A DNA stretch of 64,000 bases from Bacillota bacterium LX-D (GTDB lineage: Bacteria; Bacillota; DUOV01; Zhaonellaceae), in NCBI GenBank assembly GCA_031628995.1, contig JAVLUO010000009.1, forward strand, positions 25,827 through 89,826, given 5' to 3'. Made by a program: the position numbers and the translations under genes. Shown here piece after piece: positions 1 to 9,145 of the stretch. The notes under the pieces were generated by a model. It made no database searches. It saw only the letters and a list, made by a program, of their open reading frames with translations, and was not told where the DNA came from. The stretch's first letter is position 1; each line of letters starts with the position of its first letter.

Positions 1-1110
1 AATTCCGGCAATAGTTGCTACTGAAATAAGGTAAAGGAAAACCTTACCTGGAAATAAGTAGTTTAAAATAACGGAAATTAGGATTAGTCCTGCCGAAAAT
101 AAAATTCCAATAGAAGGTGCCCCGTTTTTACTTACACGGCCTAATGCCTCCGGTGCATTACCTTGCTGTGCTAAATTATAAAGCATTCTGCCGTTACTGT
201 ACAAACCACTATTAAAAGCTGATAAAGCAGCCGTAATTACAACGGCATTAATAATAGAAGCAGCAGCTGGAATACCGATTTTAGAGAAAATCTCCACAAA
301 GGGACTTCCTTGAGTACCAATTTGATTCCAGGGATAGATAATCATCATTACAGTTAAAGCTCCAACATAGAATAACAAAATTCGATAGACAACCTTATTA
401 ATGGCGCTAGGAATTGATTTTTGGGGATTTTCTGCTTCACCGGCGGTAATTCCGATTAACTCGACTCCCCCAAAGGAGAACATAACTACCACTAGGGAAA
501 AAAGCAATCCTAAAATTCCATTCGGCAAAAAGCCTCCATGAGCCCAAAGGTTAGCAAAACCAAGGGGCTGTCCGTTATTGCCAATACCTAAGAAAATTAA
601 AAGCAGGCCTGCAATAATCATGGCTATAATTGTAACAACCTTAATTATCGCAAACCAAAATTCAAATTCCCCATAGGCCTTAACATTTGCTAAGTTAACT
701 GCAGTTAAAAGCACTAAAGCAACTAAAGCTGAAATCCAACCCGGTACACCTGGGTACCAAAAATTTATATAGGCACCAATGGCCGTTATTTCAGCCATAC
801 AAACCACTATATAGTTAAACCAGTAGTTCCAGCCTGAAAAAAATCCCGCAAAATTACCTACGTTTTGGTAAGCGTAAAAACTAAAGGAACCGGCAACGGG
901 ATAATCAACCGACATTTCCCCTAAGGCCCGCATAATTAGGAAAATAATTATACCACCAATTATGTAAGAAATAGTAATTGCCGGTCCCACCAATTGAATA
1001 GTAGTGGCTGAGCCATAAAACAAGCCTGTACCAATGGCTCCACCTAAAGCTATCATTTGAATATGTCTTTCCTTTAACCCTCTTTGTAATTCTTGGTTTC
1101 CTGTGGCCAT
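1..1110 (-). CDS. AAT-family amino acid permease, C-terminus cut by window edge
   Basis: Encodes the first ~370 residues of an APC-superfamily amino acid transporter of the plasma membrane. The N-terminus carries the family signature GGAIGTGLFYGSA. Further in, MGEMSVDYPVAGSF and an EAENPQKSIPSAI segment are typical of the AAT (AroP/PheP/LysP/GabP) group of proton-coupled permeases. Hydrophobic segments recur throughout. Family members are about 450-480 residues, so roughly 100 residues lie beyond position 1. The gene starts 36 bases after the tryptophanase stop on the same strand, so it is probably co-transcribed and imports tryptophan or another aromatic amino acid. That substrate is inferred from context only. 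The ATG at 1108-1110 follows an AGGAG-type site. Confidence 0.88.
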   Translation of the reverse strand, partial: MATGNQELQRGLKERHIQMIALGGAIGTGLFYGSATTIQLVGPAITISYIIGGIIIFLIMRALGEMSVDYPVAGSFSFYAYQNVGNFAGFFSGWNYWFNYIVVCMAEITAIGAYINFWYPGVPGWISALVALVLLTAVNLANVKAYGEFEFWFAIIKVVTIIAMIIAGLLLIFLGIGNNGQPLGFANLWAHGGFLPNGILGLLFSLVVVMFSFGGVELIGITAGEAENPQKSIPSAINKVVYRILLFYVGALTVMMIIYPWNQIGTQGSPFVEIFSKIGIPAAASIINAVVITAALSAFNSGLYSNGRMLYNLAQQGNAPEALGRVSKNGAPSIGILFSAGLILISVILNYLFPGKVFLYLISVATIAGI

Positions 1111-1146
1111 ATACCTTACTCCTCTCTATAATTGTCCTTTATTCTT

Positions 1147-2535
1147 CTAAGGCACTAGAGGTTTTAAACGAGCAGTGAAATGGCGCAATATTTTAGGTTC
1201 GTATTCAAAATCATAACCGGTTAATTTATCTGCCAGCTCTTTGACCTCAATTAAGCCTTCCGCTACAACATCCATATGGTTGTTGGTATAGGTACGGCGA
1301 GGTATAGTCAACCTTACCAATTCTAAAGGTGATTCTAAATTCTCCCCTGTGTCAGGATCTCTACCTAGGAGAAAAGAGCCAATTTCCACACTGCGTACTC
1401 CAGCTTGCAGGTATAAGGCATTGCAAATTGCCTGAGCTGGGAATTGGTGAAAAGGAATATGAGGTACGATTTTTTTGGCATCTACAAATACAGCATGTCC
1501 TCCGGTTGGATATTGAATGGGGATACCAGCATCTAGAAGACGTTTACCTAGGTATTCTACCTGACTAATTCGGTAAGTTAGATAGTTATAATCTATACCT
1601 TCGTAGAGTCCCCTTGCCAAAGCTTCCATATCACGGCCGGCTAAACCGCCGTAAGTAACGAAACCTTCTAAAGGAACTAGTCTAGAAGCGGCTTCTGTAT
1701 ATAGCTCTTCGTCTTCCTTAATTCCAATTAAGCCCCCGATGTTAACAATAGCATCTTTTTTAGCGCTCATAGTAAATCCTTCGGCATAGCTAAACATTTC
1801 TTTTACAATATCTTTAATTGATTTATCACTATATCCAGGTTCTCTTGTTTTAATAAAGTAAGCGTTTTCCGCAAAACGGGCAGCGTCAATAAAAATTCTA
1901 ATTTTATACTTCTTACCTAGGGCACTTACTGCTTTAATATTTTCCATAGAAACAGGTTGTCCCCCAGCGCTGTTGCATGTAATTGTAATTAAAATTGCTG
2001 CAATTTTTTCTGCTCCACGTTCTTTGATAAAGGACTCTAGTTTTTCCAAATCAAAGTTTCCTTTAAAGGGATGGTATTGAGAAGTATTAAAAGCCTCTTC
2101 AATAATATTATTAACAGCACGACCGCCAGCTAATTCTACGTGGGCTTTAGTTGTATCAAAGTGCATATTGCTGATAATTATTTGTCCTGGCTCCTTAATT
2201 AAAAGGGGAAAGAGGACTTTTTCAGCACCACGTCCTTGGTGAGTAGGAAGAGCATATTTATAGCCAAAAATATCTTCTACAGCTTCCATTAAGTGATAGT
2301 AGTTTTTACTACCGGAATAGGACTCATCACCAAGCATTAAGCCTGCCCACTGGTTGTCACTCATGGCTCCTGTTCCACTGTCTGTTAATAAGTCAATAAA
2401 ACATTCTTCGCCTTTTAGGGCGAACAAGTTGTATCCTGCCTTTTTGAGAGCCTTTTCTCTTTCCTCCCTAGAAATCAAACTTATGGGCTCTACCATTTTA
2501 ATTCTAAATGGTTCTGCCTTGCTAAAATCTACCAC
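1147..2535 (-). CDS. tnaA: Tryptophanase (PLP-dependent tryptophan indole-lyase)
   Basis: A 462-residue beta-eliminating lyase that would split tryptophan into indole, pyruvate and ammonia. The family also contains tyrosine phenol-lyase, but several diagnostic stretches follow tryptophanase: [36 protein letters not shown] and the C-terminal RHFTARLK. Tyrosine phenol-lyase has Phe where this His stands. The PLP lysine is expected in MSAKKDA, around Lys260. [13 protein letters not shown] and PTHQGRGAE near the N-terminus are family hallmarks. The start is GTG at 2533-2535, preceded by AAGGAGG at seven bases. An amino acid permease follows directly. No TnaC-like leader peptide was recognised upstream. 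Confidence 0.92.
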   Translation of the reverse strand: MVDFSKAEPFRIKMVEPISLISREEREKALKKAGYNLFALKGEECFIDLLTDSGTGAMSDNQWAGLMLGDESYSGSKNYYHLMEAVEDIFGYKYALPTHQGRGAEKVLFPLLIKEPGQIIISNMHFDTTKAHVELAGGRAVNNIIEEAFNTSQYHPFKGNFDLEKLESFIKERGAEKIAAILITITCNSAGGQPVSMENIKAVSALGKKYKIRIFIDAARFAENAYFIKTREPGYSDKSIKDIVKEMFSYAEGFTMSAKKDAIVNIGGLIGIKEDEELYTEAASRLVPLEGFVTYGGLAGRDMEALARGLYEGIDYNYLTYRISQVEYLGKRLLDAGIPIQYPTGGHAVFVDAKKIVPHIPFHQFPAQAICNALYLQAGVRSVEIGSFLLGRDPDTGENLESPLELVRLTIPRRTYTNNHMDVVAEGLIEVKELADKLTGYDFEYEPKILRHFTARLKPLVP

Positions 2536-2735
2536 GCAATTTCCTCCTTAAACCCAGATTTGCTCTAAAGTTATAAATTTTTACTTTTTCTCCTAAACAT
2601 ATTGTTTTCAGTTAAAATTTTTCTATGCGTTTTGTTGGTTCTAAGCTAATAATTTATTGGGATAGTAATAATTTTTTCTCTGAGAGAAAATCTATTTTAA
2701 GTAGGGAAAAATTCTCTATAAGGGGGAATGACTTA
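2536..2735. other. AT-rich intergenic region
   Basis: Space between the divergent tryptophanase gene and a small degraded ORF. It is AT-rich and presumably holds promoters for both directions. I see no convincing operator, leader peptide or riboswitch. Confidence 0.4.
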
Positions 2736-3045
2736 ATGGAAATAAAGCCTGCAGAAATATTAAATGAAGCTGAAAAAGGGCAATGAAAAAAGCCTATGAG
2801 GAATTAATTGAGGAACATCAAAACACATTTTCCAAGCTGATGGCTAAAATGAAGGAAGCTAATATTAAAAAAAGTAAAGAGTTAATTATGAATCAGATTA
2901 AATGTAAGAATGACGGTGTGCCTGCGGATAAAATAGAGGATAAGATTTTTGAAATTAACAATAAAAGGAATATGCAGCTAACCATTTAAAATTGATGCAA
3001 TTAAAAAAAGAATATAATGATGCCAATTTAGAAGAAATCGAGTAA
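2736..3045 (+). pseudogene. Small hypothetical gene, apparently broken by two frameshifts
   Basis: An ATG at 2736 behind a GGGGGAATG site opens a 16-codon frame (starting MEIKPAEILNEAEKG). It ends at an ATGA overlap where a second frame begins at 2783. The second frame gives a 68-residue Lys/Glu-rich helical segment (AYEELIEEHQNTF and onward) that stops at 2989. A third frame then supplies KLMQLKKEYNDANLEEIE before TAA at 3045. The three frames read as one continuous helical protein of about 100 residues, which suggests two indels or sequencing errors. The alternative is that the 68-residue product is translated on its own through coupling. No family was recognised. Confidence 0.4.
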
Positions 3046-3088
3046 GGTAAAGCCGAAGTAATTAACTTCGGCTTTACCTTACTCGATT
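3036..3088. terminator. Long perfect hairpin, bidirectional terminator candidate
   Basis: A perfect 24-bp inverted repeat with a 5-base loop. The left arm is 3036-3059 and the right arm 3065-3088. It lies between the convergent small ORF and the G3E gene. There is no long T-tract on either side, so its terminator role is inferred from position. Its first bases AATCGAGTAAGG recur at 13812. Confidence 0.6.
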
Positions 3089-3093
3089 CAAAT

Positions 3094-4122
3094 TTAGCCT
3101 TGAAAAACTTTGGTTAAATCTTCTTTTTTTAGGTTTTGCCCTATAATACATACCCTGCCTGTATAATCGGGAGTAATGTCTTTAAATGATATTTCCCCTG
3201 GCACATAATCAAACTGAACCCAACTATTGTCATTACCGCTCTTGTCTTTAATAGGAAGGATTCCCTTTCCCCTGAGCACCATTCCGTAGATACGCTTATC
3301 TAAGTTATGTAAAATATCCTCTAGTTCTACTTTGCTAAAAACTTTGGGGGTTTCCATGCCCCAGACGGAGAATACTTCATCTGCCTTATGGTTGTGGTCA
3401 TGCTCATGGTGGTGGTGATGGTGGTTATGGTCATGATGGCCATGACATCCACAGGAAGAATTTTCGTCGTGATGATGTTCATGACTATGTTCATGGTAGA
3501 GCTCTTTTTCTAATGAAGTTTCTACTTCTTCAGCCACAGCCAGGATTTTTTCCGCACTTAAATTTTCCCAGGGGGTAGTAATAATACTAGCCTGAGAATT
3601 TAACAATTGAATTTTAGCAGTTACTTCTTCTATTAACTCCTGTTGAGCCAAACCTGTACGGCTTAAAATAATGGTTTTCGCATTTTTAATCTGATCTTCA
3701 TAAAATTCACCGAAGCTTTCTATATAGGTATTATACTTTAAAACATCTACAACAGCAGCTAAGATATTTATTTCAAGTAAATCCTGCATTGCTGGCTGTT
3801 CGCATACTTTAATCATATCGAAGAGCTTTGCTACTCCCGATGGCTCCATAATAATCCTCTCGGGTTTATATTCCGAAACCAACTCAAAAATAGCTTGTTC
3901 CAAATTACCAATTAATGTACAGCAGATACAGCCTGAAGTAAGTTCTGTAACTTGTATATTTGAACCTTTTAAGATTGTGCCATCGATTCCAATTTCTCCA
4001 AATTCGTTTTCAATTAGGGCTACTTTTTCCTGAAACAACTTTTCTTCCAGGAGTTTTTTGATGAGGGTTGTTTTTCCTGCTCCAAGAAAACCGGAATAAA
4101 TATCTATTTTAGTTTTTCCCAT
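3094..4122 (-). CDS. COG0523/CobW-like G3E P-loop protein with His-rich metal-binding loop
   Basis: A 342-residue member of the CobW/YjiA/ZNG1 family, which acts as metallochaperones or metal insertases driven by GTP. Walker A is GFLGAGKTT (residues 11-19). The metal-binding CxCC motif is GCICC (Cys65, Cys67, Cys68). A very His-rich stretch around residues 213-245 precedes the C-terminal CobW_C domain. The usual guanine-specificity motif (N/S/T)KxD appears here as SRTG, which is unusual. The promoter at 4153-4182 is close upstream. The metal is not determined; the dense histidines suggest Zn, Ni or Co. ATG follows a GGAGAGGG site. Confidence 0.85.
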   Translation of the reverse strand: MGKTKIDIYSGFLGAGKTTLIKKLLEEKLFQEKVALIENEFGEIGIDGTILKGSNIQVTELTSGCICCTLIGNLEQAIFELVSEYKPERIIMEPSGVAKLFDMIKVCEQPAMQDLLEINILAAVVDVLKYNTYIESFGEFYEDQIKNAKTIILSRTGLAQQELIEEVTAKIQLLNSQASIITTPWENLSAEKILAVAEEVETSLEKELYHEHSHEHHHDENSSCGCHGHHDHNHHHHHHEHDHNHKADEVFSVWGMETPKVFSKVELEDILHNLDKRIYGMVLRGKGILPIKDKSGNDNSWVQFDYVPGEISFKDITPDYTGRVCIIGQNLKKEDLTKVFQG

Positions 4123-4152
4123 AGGTCCCTCTCCTCAATTCGTCTTTATTTA

Positions 4153-4182
4153 ATTATAGTAATATTAAATCATTATTGTCAA
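4153..4182 (-). promoter_or_regulatory. SigA-type promoter of the G3E gene with AT-rich dyad spacer
   Basis: On the minus strand a perfect TTGACA (4177-4182) is followed 18 bases later by a perfect TATAAT (4153-4158). The spacer holds an imperfect TAAT/ATTA dyad that could be a Fur- or Zur-type operator. That operator is inference only. Confidence 0.7.
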
Positions 4183-4197
4183 CAATATCCCGTAAAT

Positions 4198-4228
4198 AAA
4201 GAAACTATAGCATCCCTATAGTTTCTTT
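4198..4228. terminator. Hairpin with 13-bp perfect stem
   Basis: AAAGAAACTATAG (4198-4210) pairs with CTATAGTTTCTTT (4216-4228) around a CATCC loop. It sits in the 337-base gap between the G3E promoter and the end of the KtrA/TrkA gene. The rest of that gap (about 4230-4455) shows only short AT-rich ORF scraps with no recognisable gene. Confidence 0.45.
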
Positions 4229-4459
4229 GCCTAAAAAAAGTACTTTTACTCAGTAATTTATTTGATATAATTGTAATTAAAAATCTAGGAATTATTCTAG
4301 GGGTGTTGGCATGTTTGAAACAATTTTTTACCAGCAAGATACCTAACATGGAAAAAGTAATTAAGGTCAGAAAAGTTGGTCCTGCCCGCCCAATAGCCCT
4401 GCTTACTCTAAATATGAAAAAGATTTTCCCTATGCTGAGTTGCAGTATCTTTTGTAAAG

Positions 4460-5194
4460 TTATTCTTTGGCATTTTGTCTTTGGAACAGAGCAATATTAT
4501 CATTATGGCCGACGACAACAATAATATCATTTTCCTCTAAAACTAAATCTGGAGCTATTTCGACAATAACCTGTTTCCCTTTAACTACAGTTAGAACATT
4601 TAACTTAAATTTTTTCCGAATATTTAGGCCTTCTATTGTTTTGCCGGCAAATTTACTGCTTAGCCTAATTTCTACAATAGAATAGTCTTCGGATATTTCA
4701 AAGTAATTGACAATTTTAGAGGTTAATAAGCTGTTAGCTAAACGGATACCCATATCTTTTTCAGGATAAACAACTTCTGCCCCAATTTTTGTTAAAACCT
4801 TGCCATGTTCTGGGCTAATGGCCTTGGCAATTACGGTAGGAACACCTAAGTCTAAAACATTTAAAGTAGTTAATATACTTGATTCTTTGTCCTCACCGAT
4901 ACAAACTACTACCACATCACAATTCTGTATTCCTGCTTCACGCAAAGCCTGAATATCGTGTGTATCCGCTATAACGGCATGAGTTATATTCTCAGGCAAA
5001 TGCTTAATTTTATTTTCATCATTATCAATAACTAAAAGTTCCTTCCCCGCTTTAGCTAAATTGTCTACTAAACTTAAACCAAAACGTCCTAGTCCAATGA
5101 CACCAAAATCAATAGTTCTTTTGGGCGCATTTCTTTTTTCCATATTATCTTTTTCTGGTTTTTTTATATTTTTATTAGTCATAAAATAAGCCAT
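4460..5194 (-). CDS. Potassium uptake regulatory subunit, TrkA/KtrA-like (RCK domain)
   Basis: A 244-residue cytoplasmic gating subunit for a Ktr/Trk potassium channel. An RCK N-domain begins with the Rossmann motif GVIGLGRFG near residues 32-40, followed by acidic VIDNDENK, which points to NAD(H) or ATP/ADP binding. A C-terminal RCK_C/TrkA_C domain covers about residues 160-240. There is an N-terminal extension of about 25 residues compared with KtrA, and an internal Met18 could be the true start. The chosen ATG has an AGGAG site eight bases upstream. It lies 11 bases after the KtrB-like gene, so the two form an operon encoding one transporter. Confidence 0.9.
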   Translation of the reverse strand: MAYFMTNKNIKKPEKDNMEKRNAPKRTIDFGVIGLGRFGLSLVDNLAKAGKELLVIDNDENKIKHLPENITHAVIADTHDIQALREAGIQNCDVVVVCIGEDKESSILTTLNVLDLGVPTVIAKAISPEHGKVLTKIGAEVVYPEKDMGIRLANSLLTSKIVNYFEISEDYSIVEIRLSSKFAGKTIEGLNIRKKFKLNVLTVVKGKQVIVEIAPDLVLEENDIIVVVGHNDNIALFQRQNAKE

Positions 5195-5205
5195 TCCTAT
5201 TTCTC

Positions 5206-6495
5206 CTATCCTATTAAAATGTCTTCTTCAGGATATTTAAGTCTGGTGCGACTCTTAGCATAGATAGCAAAAGCTATAGTTAAAATGCCAACACGGCCTG
5301 CCAACATGGTCATAACTAAAAGTAATTTACTTGACCAATGAAGCGTAGGTGTAATTCCAGTGGAAAGCCCAACTGTTCCTAAAGCAGATGTAACTTCAAA
5401 TAAGACCTTGATTAACCTAATGTTATGTTCAATTAAGGTAATAAGATAAGTATTAAGAATCACAATTCCCAAGGCTAAAGCAAAAATAACAAAAGATTTT
5501 CTAATGGATTCATCTGTAATCCTATGTTTCCAAAGGACACAATCGCTGTTATTAATGTAACTGCCAATGCTGCTTATTAAAATAAACAGGGTTGAGGTTT
5601 TGATGCCGCCTCCTGTGGAACCAGGAGAAGCCCCAATAAACATTAATAAGACTAACACAAACTTTCCGGCATCAGTAAAGTTATCTAAATTATAAGTATT
5701 AAAGCCAGCAGTTCTTGCTGAAACACTTTGAAAAAATGCACCTAGTAAAGTAACATTTTCACTTAAGAACAGTAAAATGGTACCAACTGCTATGAGCAAA
5801 ACAGTCATTAACAACACTATTTTGGTGTGGACGGAAAAATATTTCCACCTTCTTTTTTTGAGAATTTCCGCATGGACAATGAACCCTAAACCACCGATAA
5901 TAATTAAAGCTGAAGTACATAAATTAAGTACAACATTATTTCGATAAGGAATTAAATTGTTAAAATTATTAGCCAAAATATCAAACCCGGCGTTATTAAA
6001 AGCAGAAACAGCATGAAAAACGCTGATGCCTAAGCCTGACAAAGTGCCAAAATCCTTTTGAAAAACAAAAAAGCTAATTAAAGCTCCAATTCCTTCTGCT
6101 GTAAAGGTAAAAATTAAAATAAATTTAGCCAGTTTAACTAAGCCTTCTAAAGAATTTAAGTTTAAACTTTCTTTTAATAGAAGCCGATCTTTTAAGCTGA
6201 TCTTTTTACGCATTAATAAATAGAAAAATACAGTCAAGGACATAAAGCCCAGTCCGCCAATTTGTATCAACACTGCAAGGACAGTTCTGCCAAAGATACT
6301 AAAAGTTGAACCTGTATCCACCACAACTAAACCTGTCACACACATGGCACTAGCTGCCGTAAAAAAAGCATCCACTAAATTAATTTGTTTTCCCGGTTGA
6401 ACAGCAAATGGTAAAAGGAGCAGTACGGTTCCTAATAAAATGATTAGGATAAATCCAATAAAAATTATTTGCCACGGTGATAAATGATTCTTCAT
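5206..6495 (-). CDS. Potassium uptake membrane subunit, KtrB/TrkH family
   Basis: A 429-residue membrane protein of the superfamily of K+ transporters. Four pore repeats are visible with their conserved selectivity glycines: TSAMCVTGL-like (first), FHAVSAFNNAGF (second), SVSARTAGFNTY (third) and TSALGTVGLSTG (fourth). Hydrophobic helices flank each pore loop. The length matches KtrB (about 440 residues) rather than the longer TrkH. It carries out K+ (often Na+-coupled) uptake under control of the RCK subunit encoded just downstream. ATG follows AGAGGTAGGAA. Confidence 0.92.
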   Translation of the reverse strand: MKNHLSPWQIIFIGFILIILLGTVLLLLPFAVQPGKQINLVDAFFTAASAMCVTGLVVVDTGSTFSIFGRTVLAVLIQIGGLGFMSLTVFFYLLMRKKISLKDRLLLKESLNLNSLEGLVKLAKFILIFTFTAEGIGALISFFVFQKDFGTLSGLGISVFHAVSAFNNAGFDILANNFNNLIPYRNNVVLNLCTSALIIIGGLGFIVHAEILKKRRWKYFSVHTKIVLLMTVLLIAVGTILLFLSENVTLLGAFFQSVSARTAGFNTYNLDNFTDAGKFVLVLLMFIGASPGSTGGGIKTSTLFILISSIGSYINNSDCVLWKHRITDESIRKSFVIFALALGIVILNTYLITLIEHNIRLIKVLFEVTSALGTVGLSTGITPTLHWSSKLLLVMTMLAGRVGILTIAFAIYAKSRTRLKYPEEDILIG

Positions 6496-6717
6496 TTCCT
6501 ACCTCTTTTAGTCTTAAATTTCAGATCATTTTCTACTGAATTGATAACTGCAAATTTATTATATACCTGCAAAAATATTTGTTAAAGCAAGAAATAGGTT
6601 ATTAGTTTTTATTAGTTTTTCTAATTGGACTAGAAATTATAATTAGTTTCTTGGAAGTATAAATTCTTTAAATCATCTAATAATATAAGTTAGATCATAA
6701 AAGGGAGGTTGATTTAG

Positions 6718-6894
6718 TTGGTTCTTAAAAATAAAAGTATAGAATGTACAGTACAAGAATGTAAACACCATGCTAAAATTGATCACTATTGTTCACTGCC
6801 GAATATTCAAATTACAAAACACGCTGATAAGGCTACTAATACTGAGATAACCGACTGTGGAAGTTTTGAAATCGACCATCACGCTTACATCTAA
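6718..6894 (+). CDS. DUF1540-like small Cys-rich protein
   Basis: A 58-residue protein read from TTG, with a strong AAGGGAGG site upstream. The sequence has the DUF1540 pattern: IECTVQECKHHAK, then HYCSLPNIQI, then TEITDCGSF, giving four cysteines and several histidines that could bind a metal. The function of the family is unknown. It stands alone between the potassium operon and a chemoreceptor and is closed by its own terminator at 6919-6950. The start codon is inferred from reading frame and ribosome binding site. Confidence 0.75.
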   Translation: MVLKNKSIECTVQECKHHAKIDHYCSLPNIQITKHADKATNTEITDCGSFEIDHHAYI

Positions 6895-6918
6895 CATAAT
6901 AGTTCCACAAAGCTTGTA

Positions 6919-6950
6919 AACCCGCCTTTAAAATGCGGGTTTTTTAATTT
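6919..6950 (+). terminator. Rho-independent terminator after the DUF1540 gene
   Basis: AACCCGC (6919-6925) pairs with GCGGGTT (6935-6941), followed by a T-rich run. Confidence 0.85.
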
Positions 6951-6978
6951 TATTCTAATTAAAAATACTAAGGAAATT

Positions 6979-7008
6979 TTTGCATTTCTTTTGCATTACA
7001 TTGTATAA
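6979..7008 (+). promoter_or_regulatory. SigA-type promoter of the first chemoreceptor gene
   Basis: TTGCAT (6979-6984), an 18-base spacer, then TATAAT (7003-7008) with an extended TG two bases upstream. No SigD-type chemotaxis promoter was seen. Confidence 0.6.
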
Positions 7009-7057
7009 TAGAATCTAGATAGCAATAGTATAGTTTCCGCTTAGGAGAGTGGTTGCC

Positions 7058-9055
7058 ATGAAAAAAATCAGCCATAAAATTATGTTGCCAGTGATTGTAG
7101 TAAACATTTTACTGGCCTGCGGGGGTTTTTGGCTAAGCAAAAATCTTATTCAAGGTAGAATTGAGGAGCAATATAATTCTATTTCTGAGGCCAATGCCGA
7201 TTCCCTAGAATATTTAGTCGAAGAAAAAAAAGCTTACGCCCTCAATAGTCTAAAGTGGTTTGAAAATTCCAGCGAATTAGTTAATGCACTTAAGGAAAAT
7301 AACCGGACACAAGCTTTAAAATTATGTCAGGAAGCCATGAAAGCATTTGATTTGGATTATTTTGTACTTACAGATACAAAAGGCAAAGTTTTTATACGTG
7401 CTCACTCCCCCGGTGAATTTGGAGATAGTATTGTCAATCAAGTTAATATTCAAAAAGCTCTGGCAGGAGAGCAGTCAGTAGGTATAGAGGAAGGAAAGGT
7501 AGTTAAACTCTCAGTTCGCGCAGGCAGCCCTTTACGTGATGAAAATGGCATAATAGTTGGTGCTATTTCTACAGGTTATGTTTTTAGCAGCGAGAGTTTT
7601 GTTGATGATTTAAAGAAAACATTAAATTGCGAAGTTACTATTTTTAAAGGCAACGAACGAGTTGAAACTACTCTAATGAAAAATGGAAAAAGGTTAAATG
7701 GTACCAAGCTTACAGATCCGGAAGTAAATAAAAAAGTTCTTAAGGAAGGCAAAAGATATAATCTTACGATTAATTTATTTGGCAAACCCTATTCAGCTGT
7801 TTATATACCAATCTTTGATGTTAATCAAAAAATTGCAGGTATGTTTTTTGTAGGCGAAAACGTTGATATTATTAAGGCTATTACAGGGAATATTAGTTTA
7901 ATTCAAATAGCTATTACCATTACTACTATTTTAATTACCATTATTTGTTTGATTTTTGTCCTAAAAAAATCTGTTACTTCTCCTTTGAAACGCTTAGCTA
8001 GCTTTTTTCAAGAGCTGTCTTCCGGCAGCGGTGATTTAACCCAAACTATTCAAATCCAAACTAAAGATGAGATATCTGATGTAGTCCAAGGTTTTAATAG
8101 TTTTATTTCCAAATTAAAACAGATAATCTCCAATGTTAAAAATTCCGCCTTAGAAGTTAGTCATAGTACAGCTAGTTTAGCTGAAAATATTTCTGCATCT
8201 AATGAAACAATGACCCAAATATTGCAAGTCGTTTCAGATATAGCCGGCAACATGCAGCAAAATGCAGCATCCATTGAAGAAACAACTGCTTCATCCCAAG
8301 AGATGGCTAAATCATCAGATTTAGTAGCTAATTTTAGCCGGCAGGTGTCAGAACAAAGTCTTAATGCAGCTAAAATGGCCGCCGATGGAAGCAGCGCTGT
8401 AGAACATGTCCTTAGTTCCATTAATGATATTGCTGTATCCTCTGCAGAAGTTACGCAAGAAATGGCACAGCTTGAAGTACTGTCCAAAAAAATCAATGAA
8501 ATTGTCAACATGATTACCAGCATTGCCAGCCAAACGGATTTGCTTGCTCTAAATGCAGCTATTGAAGCGGCCCGAGCAAGAGAACATGGTCGAGGCTTTT
8601 CCGTAGTGGCTGAAGAGGTTCGAAAACTTGCGGAAGAAAGCAATAAATCTTCTAACCAAATTATTAAGCTTATTGGAGAAATTCAAAGGAAAATCCACAA
8701 CACCTCCTGTAAGGTTAACAGCGTAACTGAAAAGGTTAAAATTGGAGTGGAGAATTCCTCAACTATTAAGCACAGTATTCAAGAGATTGTGGCAGCAATC
8801 CAAATTGTTTCGGAAAAAGCACAAGATATTGCTGCCGCTGCGGAACAGCAGGCAGCTTCTACCGCCCAGGTTACGGCAGCCATTGATGAGGTAAATAATC
8901 TGACAACTAATACTTCTGCCGATACAGAGGAAATGAACGCTACCATTCAAGAACAAACAGCTAATTTACATAATCTAAGCACTACCACTCAACAAATTGC
9001 CGCCATGGCCGAAAAATTAAATGCTCTAGTCTGCAATTTCAAAACTGAGAACTAA
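7058..9055 (+). CDS. Methyl-accepting chemotaxis protein (Cache-type sensor)
   Basis: A 665-residue transmembrane chemoreceptor. Layout: TM1 about residues 8-28, an extracytoplasmic Cache-like sensor about 30-275, TM2 about 283-303, a HAMP domain, then the methyl-accepting coiled coil. The signalling hairpin reads [20 protein letters not shown]. The usual Gly after EAARA is Arg, a change at a nearly invariant site. The ligand is unknown. The ATG at 7058 has AGGAG ten bases upstream and is preferred over an in-frame GTG at 7049, which abuts that site. Confidence 0.93.
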   Translation: MKKISHKIMLPVIVVNILLACGGFWLSKNLIQGRIEEQYNSISEANADSLEYLVEEKKAYALNSLKWFENSSELVNALKENNRTQALKLCQEAMKAFDLDYFVLTDTKGKVFIRAHSPGEFGDSIVNQVNIQKALAGEQSVGIEEGKVVKLSVRAGSPLRDENGIIVGAISTGYVFSSESFVDDLKKTLNCEVTIFKGNERVETTLMKNGKRLNGTKLTDPEVNKKVLKEGKRYNLTINLFGKPYSAVYIPIFDVNQKIAGMFFVGENVDIIKAITGNISLIQIAITITTILITIICLIFVLKKSVTSPLKRLASFFQELSSGSGDLTQTIQIQTKDEISDVVQGFNSFISKLKQIISNVKNSALEVSHSTASLAENISASNETMTQILQVVSDIAGNMQQNAASIEETTASSQEMAKSSDLVANFSRQVSEQSLNAAKMAADGSSAVEHVLSSINDIAVSSAEVTQEMAQLEVLSKKINEIVNMITSIASQTDLLALNAAIEAARAREHGRGFSVVAEEVRKLAEESNKSSNQIIKLIGEIQRKIHNTSCKVNSVTEKVKIGVENSSTIKHSIQEIVAAIQIVSEKAQDIAAAAEQQAASTAQVTAAIDEVNNLTTNTSADTEEMNATIQEQTANLHNLSTTTQQIAAMAEKLNALVCNFKTEN

Positions 9056-9068
9056 CTGAAAAATATTT

Positions 9069-9100
9069 AAAGGGGTTAAGCCAGATGCTTAGCCCCTTTG
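9069..9100. terminator. Terminator between convergent chemoreceptor genes
   Basis: AAAGGGGTTAAGC pairs with GCTTAGCCCCTTT around a short loop, with one wobble pair. It lies just after the stop of the first chemoreceptor. Confidence 0.75.
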
Positions 9101-9145
9101 ATTCTGTCGTCTTACTATTTATTCATGTCTTGCTTATCTTTATTG

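Noticed and set aside
4303..4524. Plus-strand frame of 73 codons after the G3E promoter region
   Set aside because: It overlaps the end of the KtrA/TrkA gene antisense, shows no family pattern and has no ribosome binding site.
7576..7785. Minus-strand frame of 69 codons within the chemoreceptor sensor domain
   Set aside because: Antisense to a well-supported gene with no independent support.
8161..8643. Minus-strand 160-codon frame inside the first chemoreceptor
   Set aside because: Ser/Ala-rich shadow of the coiled-coil coding strand. All three chemoreceptor genes give such antisense frames.
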